From positions 62,001-126,000 of the forward strand of contig CAJTDS010000002.1 of NCBI GenBank assembly GCA_910575165.1: DNA of 64,000 nucleotides, given 5' to 3'. Within the stretch, counting starts at the first letter, position 1; each line of letters opens with the position of its first letter. The notes beneath the pieces are model-generated. The model saw only the letters and a list, made by a program, of their open reading frames with translations, was not told where the DNA came from and made no database searches. Positions 7,654 through 17,159 of the stretch are shown here, piece after piece. This stretch comes from Eggerthellaceae bacterium (GTDB lineage: Bacteria; Actinomycetota; Coriobacteriia; Coriobacteriales; Eggerthellaceae). The translations under genes were made by a program, and so were the position numbers.

Positions 7654-9171
7654 ATGGAAACCAAGACCGACTTCACCAAGACCGATTCGTACGTGCTGGG
7701 CGGACTGACGCGCCGCAGCTTCCTCGTGGGCGTGGGCGCCCTCGGCGCATGGGCGGTGCTGGGCCTGAACGGCTGCGCTCCGTCGGGCGCGTCGAAGGGC
7801 GGCGACGATGCCGCCGGCTCGGACGCCATGGACGAAACGTTCGACGCTGTGATCGTGGGTACCGGCGGCGCAGGCCTTTCCGCTGCTATCGCCGCCCATG
7901 ACAAGGGGCTTTCCAATGTGGTGATCCTGGAGAAGATGGGCGTGGCCGGCGGCAACACCAACTTCTCGTCGAGCGGCATGAACGCTTCGGAGACCAAGTT
8001 CCAGAAGGACCAGGGCATCGAGGACAGCAACGAGCTGTTCGCCACGGAAACCCTGGACGGCGGCCACAACACCGGCGATTCGGAGCTGGTGCAGTTCATG
8101 TGCGACAATTCCGCGGGAGCCATCGATTGGCTTGACAGCCTGGGCATCCCCCTGGACAACATCACGCTGACCGGCGGCATGTCGGTGAAGCGCTGCCACC
8201 GTCCTACCGACGGATCGGCCGTGGGGCTCACGCTGGTGCCGGGTCTGATGGCGGCCGTGAACGAGCGCGGCATCCCCGTGCGCATGAACTGCGAGGCCAC
8301 CGAGCTTCTGACGGACGACAGCGGCGCTGTGGTGGGCATCAAGGTGAACGAGAACGGCAAGGAGAAGAACCTGGGCGCCCAGGCGGTCATCCTGGCGACC
8401 GGCGGCTTGGGTGCCAACCAGGAGATGGTGACGAAGTACCGTCCCGACCTGGCCGGCTACGTCACCACCAACCAACCCGGCGCCACCGGTGACGGCTACG
8501 TTATGGCCGAGAACGCAGGCGCCGAGCTCATCCAGATGGACCAGATCCAGATCCACCCCACGGTGGAGCAGGAGACCTCCACGCTGGTTGCCGAGGGCGT
8601 GCGCGGTGGCGGCGCCATCTTGGTGAACGCCGATGGCAACCGCTTCTTCGACGAGATGTCCACCCGCGACAAGGTGTCTGCGGCCGAGCAGGAGCAGCCG
8701 GGCGGCTATGCGTGGTGCATGTTCGACCAGCAGGTGTACGACAACAACAAGGCCATTGCCAAGTACGACAGCGCCGGTATCGTGACCACGGGCTCCGATG
8801 TGGCCGACCTTGCGCAGAAGCTCGACATGGACCCGGCCACGCTGCAGGCCACCGTCGACGCCTACAACGCCATTACCGCCGACGGCGCGACCGACGAGTT
8901 CGGCCGTACCGAAGGCTGCATCGTCTTCGAGCCGGGCGCCATGTACGCCATCAAGGTGGCGCCGGGCATCCACCATGCCATGGGCGGCATCCGCATCAAC
9001 ACCCGCAACGAAGCGCTGGACGCGGACGGTAATCCCATCCCCGGCCTGTACGCAGCTGGCGAGGTGACCGGCGGCATCCATGGCAACAACCGTATCGGTG
9101 GCAACGCCGTGTGCGATATCGAAGTGTTCGGCAAGAACGTTGGTGAAGTGGTCGCCGAAGCCCTCGCCTAG
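7654..9171 (+). CDS. Tat-exported FAD-dependent reductase (fumarate reductase/flavocytochrome c type)
   Basis: A 505-residue flavoprotein of the FAD_binding_2 family. It has a twin-arginine signal (LTRRSFLVG, R20-R21) ending in NGCAPSG, a dinucleotide-binding motif VGTGGAGLSAAI at about 65-80, GGNTNFSSSGMNA, and the C-terminal LYAAGEVTGGIHGNNRIGG that closes the FAD site. The RGGGAILVNADGNRFFDE segment carries the arginine region used as proton donor in fumarate reductases. No CxxCH heme motif is present, so electrons must come from a separate protein. Enzymes of this type reduce fumarate, urocanate, cinnamates or xenobiotic alkenes; the substrate here is unknown. ATG 7654 is chosen over 7645 because AAGGAGG ends at 7644. 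Confidence 0.92.
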   Translation: METKTDFTKTDSYVLGGLTRRSFLVGVGALGAWAVLGLNGCAPSGASKGGDDAAGSDAMDETFDAVIVGTGGAGLSAAIAAHDKGLSNVVILEKMGVAGGNTNFSSSGMNASETKFQKDQGIEDSNELFATETLDGGHNTGDSELVQFMCDNSAGAIDWLDSLGIPLDNITLTGGMSVKRCHRPTDGSAVGLTLVPGLMAAVNERGIPVRMNCEATELLTDDSGAVVGIKVNENGKEKNLGAQAVILATGGLGANQEMVTKYRPDLAGYVTTNQPGATGDGYVMAENAGAELIQMDQIQIHPTVEQETSTLVAEGVRGGGAILVNADGNRFFDEMSTRDKVSAAEQEQPGGYAWCMFDQQVYDNNKAIAKYDSAGIVTTGSDVADLAQKLDMDPATLQATVDAYNAITADGATDEFGRTEGCIVFEPGAMYAIKVAPGIHHAMGGIRINTRNEALDADGNPIPGLYAAGEVTGGIHGNNRIGGNAVCDIEVFGKNVGEVVAEALA

Positions 9172-9202
9172 GGCAATCCTCCTTTTCGGCGGTTGCGGAT
9201 AC

Positions 9203-9232
9203 GAAAGGGGCGGCGCGCGTGCCGCCCCTTTC
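9203..9232 (+). terminator. Rho-independent terminator after FAD reductase
   Basis: GAAAGGGGCGGC (9203-9214) pairs perfectly with GCCGCCCCTTTC (9221-9232) around a 6-nt loop, 31 nt after the reductase stop codon. Confidence 0.75.
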
Positions 9233-9334
9233 GGTTGCATGGGGCCGCGGCGGCTGCGGGACTGGTGCGGCCGATCGCTTTAGGTGCGGGGTGCCGGCGA
9301 TGCGTCGTCGGAGGCGCCGGGCGGTCTGGGCTTC

Positions 9335-11296
9335 CTAGGCCGTTTGGGCCGCCAGGTCGGCGTGGTAGCGGTCGATGGCGTAGCGGGTGATGTTGGAGCG
9401 GTTGATGATGCCCACCATCACGCCGTTTTCCAGAACGGGGGCCTTCTTCAGATGCCCCTCGGACAGCACGCGAGCCACCTCGCCCAAGTCGTCGCTCACG
9501 TTAACCGAGATCACGCGCTTGGTGGCGATCTCGCTCACGGACAGGGCCATGGCTTTGCGCAGCGTGGCGTCGAAGTCGGCGTTGTCGCGTTCCACCACGA
9601 ACGACCAGGAGGTCTTGAAGGCGGGCACCTGATCGGCCAGGCAGCCCATGATGTCGCCGTCGGACACGAAGCCGGTCACGCGGCGGTTCTCGTCTACCAC
9701 CGGCGCACCGGAGATGCCCTTGCTCGCGAAGAGCTCCATGGCCTCCACCACAGGGGTGCTGGGCGAGACGGTGTAGACGTCGGTCTTCATGAGCGCGGCA
9801 AGAGTAGCGGCCGGCAGGGCAGAAGCGCTCGCGTTGCCGTCGGCAGGGGCGGAGGCGGCGCCCTCGCCGGCGGAGGCGGCCACGGCGGGCTGCTGGGCTG
9901 CGCGGCGGATCCACAGAGCCAGCCAGAAGCCCACCACGGCGAAGACGCCCACCAGGATGCCGGCGGCCACCATGCCGGAGTTGGCGGCATCGGCGGCAGC
10001 GGCCCCGGCGGCGGCAGACGAGGCGCCCACCAGGGCATAGACCCCCGTGAACACCGACGAGCCGAAGCAGCCGGCAATCTGGAAGCCCGTGGACATGACG
10101 GTGACGCCGTGGGGGTTCATCTGCGGGGGCAGCTTCGACAGGGCGAAGGACTGCACCGGCCCGATGATGAGCGCCGAGCCGCAGATGACCGGGATGTAGA
10201 TGACGGCCAGCAGCACCGGGGATGCCGTGGCGATGAACAGGGCGGTCAGCACCGAGAACACCGCGATGCAGGCGAAGCCGACCGGCAGCAGGATGCCCGG
10301 TCCATGCTTGTCGTAGATGCGGCCGGCAACCGGGGACGCGGCGCAGGAGCACAGGATGGCCGGGAACAGCGTCAGCGACGCCACCAGCGGCGGGGTGCCC
10401 AGCACCGACTGCATGAAGGTGGGCACGATGATGTTCATGGCGAAGATGGTCACAAGCGAGATCATGTTAGCCACCACGCCCACGGCGAAGGCGGGGATCT
10501 TCAGCGGACGCAGGTCGATAAGCGGCTCGTCCAGCGTGCCCTGGCGTTTGACGAACAGCACCAGCGCCACAACGCCCACTACGGCGGCGATTGCGGCCAC
10601 GACCACGCTGCCGGCGAACACGGTGGACACGCCGTAGAGTGTGCCGATGAGCGCGATGCCGATAAGCGCCACCGAAAGGGCGTCGAGGCGCGGATGGGTC
10701 AGGTGCGCGATGTCGCGCAGGATGACGGCGCCGGCAAGCAAACACAGAAGTGACAGTCCGGCGAACACCCACAGCAGCATGTTCCACGGAGCCACCGCCA
10801 GAATCAGACCGGCGATGATCACCGACGACGAGGGCCCCAGCGTGGTCATGGCGCCCATGATGCCCATGTAGGTGCCAAGCTTCTCGCGCGGGGCAACCTC
10901 AAGGGTGATGTTCATGCCGATGGGGATGAGCATGCCGGTGCCCAGCGCCTGCACGATACGGCCCACCAGCAGCACGGCGAAGTTCGGCGCCAAGCCCCCG
11001 ATGACCGAACCTATCACCAGCAGCGCCGTGGTGGCGCAGAACAGCGGGCGTGTGGAAAACGAACGGTAGGCGAAGGCCGACACCGGCACCATGACCGCAG
11101 CGCCCAGCATGTAGGCGGTGGCCAGCCACTGCACCGTGGACACGTCTACGGACAGCGACTCCATGATGGGGGCGAAGCCGACGTTGAGGAACGTCTCGTT
11201 GAAGGTGGCCAGAAATGCGGCGAAGGCGGCGACGAACAGGATGGCCGCCGGATTCTGCTGCTTGGCCGAAGGGCCGGACGAGGTGGGTTGTGACAC
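9335..11296 (-). CDS. MFS exporter (DHA2/EmrB type) with C-terminal CBS-domain pair
   Basis: A 653-residue protein. Residues about 20-490 form a 14-segment drug:H+ antiporter of the DHA2 family, with the motif VGRIVQALGTGMLIPIGM and several Gly/Pro-rich TM helices. Residues about 504-650 form two CBS domains (DVYTVSPSTPVVEAMELF ... GAPVVDENRRVTGFV and ISVNVSDDLGEVARVL ... APVLENGVMVGIINRS), which normally bind adenine nucleotides. The start is taken as GTG 11296 because GGAGGAAACCC is directly upstream; the longer frame to 11584 has no such site. The fusion suggests efflux gated by cellular energy status, which is inference. The linker (about 470-500) is Ala/Gly-rich. Confidence 0.9.
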   Translation of the reverse strand: MSQPTSSGPSAKQQNPAAILFVAAFAAFLATFNETFLNVGFAPIMESLSVDVSTVQWLATAYMLGAAVMVPVSAFAYRSFSTRPLFCATTALLVIGSVIGGLAPNFAVLLVGRIVQALGTGMLIPIGMNITLEVAPREKLGTYMGIMGAMTTLGPSSSVIIAGLILAVAPWNMLLWVFAGLSLLCLLAGAVILRDIAHLTHPRLDALSVALIGIALIGTLYGVSTVFAGSVVVAAIAAVVGVVALVLFVKRQGTLDEPLIDLRPLKIPAFAVGVVANMISLVTIFAMNIIVPTFMQSVLGTPPLVASLTLFPAILCSCAASPVAGRIYDKHGPGILLPVGFACIAVFSVLTALFIATASPVLLAVIYIPVICGSALIIGPVQSFALSKLPPQMNPHGVTVMSTGFQIAGCFGSSVFTGVYALVGASSAAAGAAAADAANSGMVAAGILVGVFAVVGFWLALWIRRAAQQPAVAASAGEGAASAPADGNASASALPAATLAALMKTDVYTVSPSTPVVEAMELFASKGISGAPVVDENRRVTGFVSDGDIMGCLADQVPAFKTSWSFVVERDNADFDATLRKAMALSVSEIATKRVISVNVSDDLGEVARVLSEGHLKKAPVLENGVMVGIINRSNITRYAIDRYHADLAAQTA

Positions 11297-11620
11297 GGGT
11301 TTCCTCCTTCCGCGGCGGTTGCGCGGCGGGAAACCCATCAGGGCGCAGGCAGGCGAAAGCGGACGCACGTCACGGCAGAAACCAACCTGTACCGTGATCA
11401 GATTTACGCGCCGCTTGGCGCCACATGTGTCGTTTGCAGTTCTATGAAATTGGCCGAAGTAGTTTAGCACACAGGATGCGGCGAAAGTGGCCGACGAATT
11501 CGCGAACGGCATGCCGACCTTGGGCGCAGCGGCTTGGGTGCGGATAGCCGCGTGCGGCGGTACGGAGCGTCTGCATGGCTGCATGCGGCCCCGTGTCCAC
11601 CTTCCGCTTCGGTCGTCGCG
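11297..11620. other. Intergenic region upstream of the MFS-CBS gene
   Basis: 324 bp between two same-strand genes. No ORF with a start signal. On the minus strand a TAAACT hexamer near 11465 could be a -10 element, without a clear -35. Confidence 0.4.
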
Positions 11621-14600
11621 TTAGCTGAGGCGGCCCCGGTCCACGGTCACCACGCGGTCGGCAAGCGATGCGGTGGAGCGGCGATGGCTTACCAGCAGGA
11701 TGGTGCGGTTGCCCTTGCCGTCGCGCAGCGCCTGCAGTACGGCCGCTTCGCTGAGGCTGTCCAGGTTCGAGGTGGGCTCGTCCAGCAGCATGAGCGGGGC
11801 GTCGTGCAAAAACATGCGGGCCAGTCCGATGCGCTGGCGCTCGCCGCCCGAGAGCGTGTCTCCCAGCTCGCCCACCGGCGTGTCAAGGCCCTGGGGCAGT
11901 CGTGCCAGGAAGTCGCCCAGTGCCGCCTGCTCGCAAGCCGCCTTAAGCTCGTCTTCGGTGGCGTCGGGCTTGGCGATGAGGATGTTTTCGGCCAGGGTGC
12001 CCACGAACAGGTGGGTCTCCTGGGTCATGCAGCTCTCGTGCGCGCGCAGGCTTGCGGTGTTGATGCGCCTCAGGTCATCGCCGGAAAGCTCGACGACGCC
12101 GCGGGTGGGGTCCCAGAACCGCAGGAACAGCTTGCACAAGGTGGACTTGCCGGAGCCGGAGCGGCCGGCGATCTGGACCACGGAGCCCGGCTCGATGGCC
12201 AGGTTCACGTCGTGCAGCACCGGGGTGGCGCCGTAGGAGAAGTCCACGCCTTGGGCGCCCGCACCGGTGAAGGCGCCCAGGTTAACACCGTCTGCCACTT
12301 CCCGAGTCTGGGGCTCTTCCCTCAGCAGCTCGAGCACCCGCTGGCCCGACGCGAGGGTCTGCTGCAGCGTGGTGCCCAGGTTCGCCACCGCGATGACCGG
12401 CCCGAACGACGACATGAACGCCGCGATAGCCACCAAGGCCGCGCCACCTTCTACCTGGCCGGCGAACACCATCGACCCGGCCAGCAATATCATGGCCGCA
12501 TCCAGGGCGAACACCACGGCGTTGATGGCCGATGCGAACAGGGCCGTGCGCCCCTTCTGGCGCCCCTCCACCGCTTCGTGGGCGCTGATGCGCTCGGTCA
12601 GCTGGGAGGTGCGCTCCTCGGCCCGGCCGAACTGAAGGGTCTCGCGCAGGCCGCGCAGGCTGTCCAGCACGAAGGCGTTCATACCGGCGATGCCCTCGCG
12701 CATCGCCCGGCCCGCGCGTCCACTTGCCTTCGACCCAATCCAGGGAAGCACCGCTCCTACCACCAGGTAGGAAGCCAGGGCCATCCAGGCGAAGGCGGGC
12801 GAGATGCTGGCGAAGAAGGCCACCATGATGGCCGCCACTGCAACCGCGATGACCACAGGCGACAGCGTGTGGGCGTAGAACACTTCTAGAAGCTCGATGT
12901 CGGCGGTGACCAGTGACACCAAATCGCCCTTGTCGCGGCCTTCCAGCTTCGCCGGGGCCAGACGCCGCAGGGCGCCGAACACCCGGTCGCGCACCAGGGC
13001 CAGCAGCTTGAAGGCCAGGTAGTGGTTGCACATCTGCTCGCCGTAGCGCAGCGGGCCGCGCACCACTCCGCACACTCCCACTAGCACGAGCGCCGCCGTG
13101 AACGCCGGGCCCTGGGGCTGGCCTGCCGCATCCATGAGCGCTTCCATGCCGAATACCGTGAGGAAGATGGCCGCCAGAAAGCCGAGCACCCCCAGCACCA
13201 CGGCTAGCACCATCCAGCCGGCAAGCGGCCTCACCAGCTTCATAAGCCCCGCCATGACGCCCAGGTGCGAAAGGCTGTCGTCCGGGATGCCGGCATCGCC
13301 GGCGCCTATGCGGGCAGGACGCTTGGTTGCATCTATTTGTGCGGCGGCAGATGCAGCCACCTCGTCGTCAATCGCGCTTGCAGCCTCTTCGGCATCTTGG
13401 GCTGCGGCGAAGGACTCCAGCTTCGCCTGCTGGTTCCATAGGCGCGCATAGGCGCCGTCGGCAGCCAGCAGCTGTGCGTGGCGGCCGTGCTCGGCAACGC
13501 GGCCCGCTTCCATGACGTAGATCTCGTCGGCGTCGGCCACCGACGACAGCCGGTGCGAGATCACCACCACGGTCTTGGCGCGCGCCAGATCGTGGATGGC
13601 GGCGACGATGGCCTGCTCGCTGTCGGCGTCCACGTTAGAGGTGGCTTCGTCGAAGATGTAGGCCGGGGTGTCGTGCAGTAGCGCCCGGGCCATGGCGATG
13701 CGCTGGCGCTGGCCACCGGAGAGGTTCTTGCCCTCTTCCAGAACAGCCGCATCCAGACCGCCCATCTCGCGCACGAAGGCGTCCACCCGGGCCTGGGCCA
13801 GGGCGTCCCACAGCTCGGCGTCGGTTGCCTGGGGGTCGGCCATCAGCAGGTTCGACCGCACCGTTCCCTTGAACAGGTAGCTTGCGAAGGGCACCACGGT
13901 AACCGTCGAGGCCACCGATGCCGGCGAAGCATCCCGCAGCGACACGCCGCCCACACTCACGTCACCCTCGTAGCCGGCGAGCCGTCCCGACAGGATGCCC
14001 GCCAGCGTGGACTTGCCCGACCCGCTTTCCCCCACGATGCCCACAAGCGAGCCCGTAGGCGCGCACAGGTCTACGTCGCGCAGCACCGTGCGGCTGCCGT
14101 CGTAGGAGTAGCTCAGGTTCCTGCAGGCCATGGTGGCGTCCCCGCGTGGAATGACATGGCTGCCCCGGGGCGCTGCGGGGGCGTCCAGAATTCGGTACAT
14201 CTTCTCGGCCACCGCCATGCCTCCCATGGCGGTATGGAAGTACGACCCCAAAGCGCGCAGGGGCAGGAAGAACTCGGCCGACAGGAACAGCACGGTGAAG
14301 GCCGCGTAGAACGGCACCGCGCCGGAGGCGAAGTTCACGGCCACCGCGATGATGCCCACGGCGGCACCCCCGAAGGCGAACAGGTCCATGGCCGTCACGG
14401 AGTTCAGCTGCATGGACAGAAGGCGCATGGTGGCGCGACGGAACCGCTCGGCCTCGCGGTTCATGGCCTCATGGCGCGCTTCGTCGGCTTGGAATATCTT
14501 CAGGGTGGTGAGGCCTTGCAGGTTCTCCAGGAAGGTCTGGCCTAGGTCGGTGTAGGCTCCCCAGTAGTCGCCCATGACGCGCTTGGCGATGCGCTGGATG

Positions 14601-15124
14601 GCTACGATGGACAGCGGGATGAGCGGCACGCATACCAGCAGGGCCACGGCGGCCGGCAGGCACAAAGGCGCCAGGCAGACGAACAGGGTCAGGGGCGCCA
14701 GGGCGGCGTAGAACAGCTGCGGCAGGTAGGCCCCGAAGTAGCCTTCCAACTGTTCGGTTCCTTCCACGCATACCTGCACTGCCTCGGCGGTGGCTACCGA
14801 CTCGGTGTAGGCAGGGCCCATGGCCACCAGCTTGCGGTAGATCTGGGTGCGCACCTCGCGCTTGGCCACGGCGGCGGCCTTGTAGCCAGCTTTCTGGGCG
14901 CCGGCCATGCAGGCAAGGCGCACCACGATAGCGCCCGCGGCAACGGCCAGCAAGAGCCCCTGCCAGCCGGCGTCCTCGTACCCGTCGAGGAACGATCCTG
15001 CGATCAAGCCGACGGTCAGCACGAAGCCGATGTTGGCCAGAAGCGCCACCCACTGCAGGACGACGCTGGCGATGATAGAGGGCTTGGCCTCGGGGGCCAT
15101 GGCAAGCAGTCGTTTGTCGAACAT
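11621..15124 (-). CDS. Fused CydDC-like ABC exporter (two membrane and two ATPase domains)
   Basis: A single 1167-residue polypeptide with two complete ABC half-transporters. First half: six TM segments (about 15-320) and an ATPase with Walker A GESGSGKST, signature LSGGQRQRIAMARALL and FDEATS. Second half (from about 640): six TM segments and an ATPase with GRSGSGKST, LSGGERQRIGLARMFL and LLDEPTSN. The first half resembles CydD and the second CydC, which export glutathione/cysteine and are needed for cytochrome bd assembly. No cydAB genes are in view, so the substrate is unproven. The ATG at 15124 follows GAAAGG; the frame open to 15271 lacks a site. Confidence 0.9.
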   Translation of the reverse strand: MFDKRLLAMAPEAKPSIIASVVLQWVALLANIGFVLTVGLIAGSFLDGYEDAGWQGLLLAVAAGAIVVRLACMAGAQKAGYKAAAVAKREVRTQIYRKLVAMGPAYTESVATAEAVQVCVEGTEQLEGYFGAYLPQLFYAALAPLTLFVCLAPLCLPAAVALLVCVPLIPLSIVAIQRIAKRVMGDYWGAYTDLGQTFLENLQGLTTLKIFQADEARHEAMNREAERFRRATMRLLSMQLNSVTAMDLFAFGGAAVGIIAVAVNFASGAVPFYAAFTVLFLSAEFFLPLRALGSYFHTAMGGMAVAEKMYRILDAPAAPRGSHVIPRGDATMACRNLSYSYDGSRTVLRDVDLCAPTGSLVGIVGESGSGKSTLAGILSGRLAGYEGDVSVGGVSLRDASPASVASTVTVVPFASYLFKGTVRSNLLMADPQATDAELWDALAQARVDAFVREMGGLDAAVLEEGKNLSGGQRQRIAMARALLHDTPAYIFDEATSNVDADSEQAIVAAIHDLARAKTVVVISHRLSSVADADEIYVMEAGRVAEHGRHAQLLAADGAYARLWNQQAKLESFAAAQDAEEAASAIDDEVAASAAAQIDATKRPARIGAGDAGIPDDSLSHLGVMAGLMKLVRPLAGWMVLAVVLGVLGFLAAIFLTVFGMEALMDAAGQPQGPAFTAALVLVGVCGVVRGPLRYGEQMCNHYLAFKLLALVRDRVFGALRRLAPAKLEGRDKGDLVSLVTADIELLEVFYAHTLSPVVIAVAVAAIMVAFFASISPAFAWMALASYLVVGAVLPWIGSKASGRAGRAMREGIAGMNAFVLDSLRGLRETLQFGRAEERTSQLTERISAHEAVEGRQKGRTALFASAINAVVFALDAAMILLAGSMVFAGQVEGGAALVAIAAFMSSFGPVIAVANLGTTLQQTLASGQRVLELLREEPQTREVADGVNLGAFTGAGAQGVDFSYGATPVLHDVNLAIEPGSVVQIAGRSGSGKSTLCKLFLRFWDPTRGVVELSGDDLRRINTASLRAHESCMTQETHLFVGTLAENILIAKPDATEDELKAACEQAALGDFLARLPQGLDTPVGELGDTLSGGERQRIGLARMFLHDAPLMLLDEPTSNLDSLSEAAVLQALRDGKGNRTILLVSHRRSTASLADRVVTVDRGRLS

Positions 15125-15179
15125 CGCTGAGAGGTTCCTTTCGATTCCAGAAGGGCGCGCAGGCCCCCACGGTAGTAGA

Positions 15180-15207
15180 AAAGCCGGATCTTGCAGATGC
15201 CGGCTTT
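15180..15207 (-). terminator. Terminator between YbaN-like gene and ABC exporter
   Basis: AAAGCCGG (15180-15187) and CCGGCTTT (15200-15207) form a stem with a 12-nt loop; read on the minus strand it is followed by TTTTCT, downstream of the YbaN-like stop codon. Confidence 0.65.
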
Positions 15208-15228
15208 CGTCGCGCGCTGCTTGTGCAG

Positions 15229-15252
15229 GGTGCACGTTCCCCCTGGTACGCC
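15229..15252. repeat. Short repeat, copy 1 (pairs with 15908-15930)
   Basis: GGTGCACGTTCCCCCTGGTACGCC here resembles GGTGCACGTCCCCCTGGCACGCC at 15908-15930 with two changes and one extra base. Both are intergenic. The function is unknown. Confidence 0.6.
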
Positions 15253-15260
15253 CCCGACAC

Positions 15261-15701
15261 CTAGTCGGCAAGCGCGGCAGCTTCGGACGATTCGGCGCGA
15301 GCGATCTGGGGCCGCTCGAGCTTCACGACGAAGCCGAAGTAGACGATGTGGGCGGTCCAGACAACGGCGATGACCACGCGCATGACTGGCACGTTCGCCA
15401 GCAGCGCGAACGAGATGCCCAGCAGCACCGTGAGCGGCACGAGCAGCGTGAGCTTCGCCTTCAGCGTCATGGCGCGGTGCTTCGTATAGCTTTCGAACAC
15501 CAGCTTGTACAGCTTGGTTTCCTTGAACCAGGTGTTGACCTTCTCCGAGCTGCGCGCGAAGCAGAAGCCGGCGAGCAGGATAAAGGGCGTGGTGGGAAGC
15601 AGCGGCAGTATGGCTCCCAGAAAGCCCAGGCCGAAGGAGATAAAGCCGGCAAGGGCCCAGAGCTTCTGGCTGAGGGAAGGCTTGCGGTGCGTGCGTTGCA
15701 T
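15261..15701 (-). CDS. ybaN: YbaN/DUF454-family inner-membrane protein
   Basis: A 146-residue membrane protein with about four hydrophobic segments and the family hallmark near the N-terminus: LGFLGAILPLLPTTPFILLAGFCFARSS is the typical LPxLPTTPFLLL(A)xxxFARSS pattern. The segment KxTLLVPLTVLLGISF and a second hydrophobic pair follow. The function of this family is not established; it often sits near heme or envelope genes. It starts at ATG 15701, on the same strand as and upstream of the ABC exporter, separated by a terminator. Confidence 0.87.
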   Translation of the reverse strand: MQRTHRKPSLSQKLWALAGFISFGLGFLGAILPLLPTTPFILLAGFCFARSSEKVNTWFKETKLYKLVFESYTKHRAMTLKAKLTLLVPLTVLLGISFALLANVPVMRVVIAVVWTAHIVYFGFVVKLERPQIARAESSEAAALAD

Positions 15702-16121
15702 GGGGTCCCCTTAGCTGCTCGGGCGCAGCTGCGGCCCGTTCGGCTGCGCTGCGATGCGTTCGTTGCATACCCAGCGCTCCGATCCACCCCGGAAGCGCAG
15801 GCGTGAGAAATGTTACCCTCAGCTAACACGATGGTAAAGAATCTGGTTCAGAAAAAGTAAGCCTCATCTAATTCTCCACAATCCGAAGCGTCGCAAGGGG
15901 TGCCAAAGGTGCACGTCCCCCTGGCACGCCAAGCTCTCGGCACCGCCGCCGTTCGCGGGCTGCTGAAAATTCGCGGGGGCTGTTGGGGGCAGGCCGATTA
16001 CAATAGGCCCGCGACCGCAGTCGCCTTGCGCCGCAGCAAGCTGGCGCGGGCGCTGGCGGCCGCACATTCTGCTCGCGGCTGCTCACGAGGGGCGCCGGCG
16101 CAGACGAGAGAAGGAGGCCCT
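15702..16121. other. Intergenic region between divergent ybaN and hydrolase operon
   Basis: 420 bp without a supported gene. It holds the second short repeat (15908-15930) and an AT-richer stretch near 15815-15885 that is the best place for the two divergent promoters; no convincing -35/-10 pair was found. Confidence 0.4.
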
Positions 16122-17159
16122 ATGGGCAGCACAGGTGGCGCGTCGGACGGCAACGGCATGTCGGGTACGGCAGGCGCGGCGGGGGAGGGCGCACCTGGCA
16201 CCGGACGCGCGGACTACGAGGAGTGGGTGACGCTCAACGGCGATCGGCAGAACATCGCCGTGCTCTCCGAGGACGTGTCCAACCCGGTCATCCTGTTCGT
16301 CCACGGCGGTCCTGGCATCTGCGACCGCCATTGGGTGCGGCACTACCAGTCGGGGCTCGCGAAGGACTACACGCTGGTGTTCTGGGACCAACGCGGTTCC
16401 GGCAAGAGCTACACGAAGGCTGTCAAGCAAAGCGTTCCCCAGGTAGAGCAGTACATCCAGGACGCGAAGGCGCTGGTGGAGTACTTGTGCGAGAAGTTCG
16501 GTCAGGACAAGATCGTGGTGGCCGGGCACTCCTGGGGCACCGTCATCGGCGTGCCGCTGGTGCAGCGCTACCCCCAGCACATCGCCGCCTACATCTCCCA
16601 GGGCCAGGTGGTCAACGGGCCCGAAAACGAGCGCATCTCCTACGAGTTCTGCCTGCGCGAAGCGAAAGCCGCCGGCGACGAGAAGGCCATTGCGGCCCTG
16701 GAGGGCAACGGCCCGGTGGAGGGGGTCTATCCCTCCGCGAAGGCCATGCGCGCCCAGCGCGACTGCCTGGTGCGCTACGGCGGGTCGGATTACCAGGACC
16801 GCAGTGGCCTGATTCCCTCGCTGCTGATTCCGCTGGTCAAGATGGAAGGCTACAAGCTTGCCGACATCCCGAAGTACGTGGCTGGCGCCCTGTACCTTTC
16901 CGATGTCATGTGGCCCCAGGTGGTGGAATGCAACTACGACGCGAGCGCGAGGGCCCTGGGGGTGCCGGTGCTCATGACCGTGGGCCGGCACGACTACAAC
17001 ACCCCCTTCGAGCTGGCCGAGGCGTGGTTTAGCAGCCTGGAGGCCCCCTACAAGGAGATCGTCTGGTTCGACGACTCCGCCCATTCGCCCATCAAGGAGG
17101 AGCCCGAGAAGTGGGGCCGGGCCGTGGAGGCGTTTCTAGAGAAGGTGGTGCAGCGATGA
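16122..17159 (+). CDS. Alpha/beta hydrolase, proline iminopeptidase-like
   Basis: A 345-residue serine hydrolase. The oxyanion strand FVHGGPGICD, the DQRGSGKS motif and the nucleophile S137 in GHSWGT are typical of prolyl iminopeptidases (family S33); the charge-relay Asp (VGRHDYNTPFE) and His (DDSAHSPIKEEPE) follow near the C-terminus. The first 30 residues are Gly/Ala-rich and look disordered. AAGGAGG sits before the ATG at 16122. The stop overlaps the start of the amidohydrolase gene, so the two are translationally coupled and probably act on the same peptide or amide substrate. Confidence 0.88.
   Translation: MGSTGGASDGNGMSGTAGAAGEGAPGTGRADYEEWVTLNGDRQNIAVLSEDVSNPVILFVHGGPGICDRHWVRHYQSGLAKDYTLVFWDQRGSGKSYTKAVKQSVPQVEQYIQDAKALVEYLCEKFGQDKIVVAGHSWGTVIGVPLVQRYPQHIAAYISQGQVVNGPENERISYEFCLREAKAAGDEKAIAALEGNGPVEGVYPSAKAMRAQRDCLVRYGGSDYQDRSGLIPSLLIPLVKMEGYKLADIPKYVAGALYLSDVMWPQVVECNYDASARALGVPVLMTVGRHDYNTPFELAEAWFSSLEAPYKEIVWFDDSAHSPIKEEPEKWGRAVEAFLEKVVQR

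Noticed and set aside
9284-10753. 489-codon plus-strand ORF
   Set aside because: Antisense to the MFS-CBS gene; His/Gly/Arg-rich shadow of high-GC codon usage.
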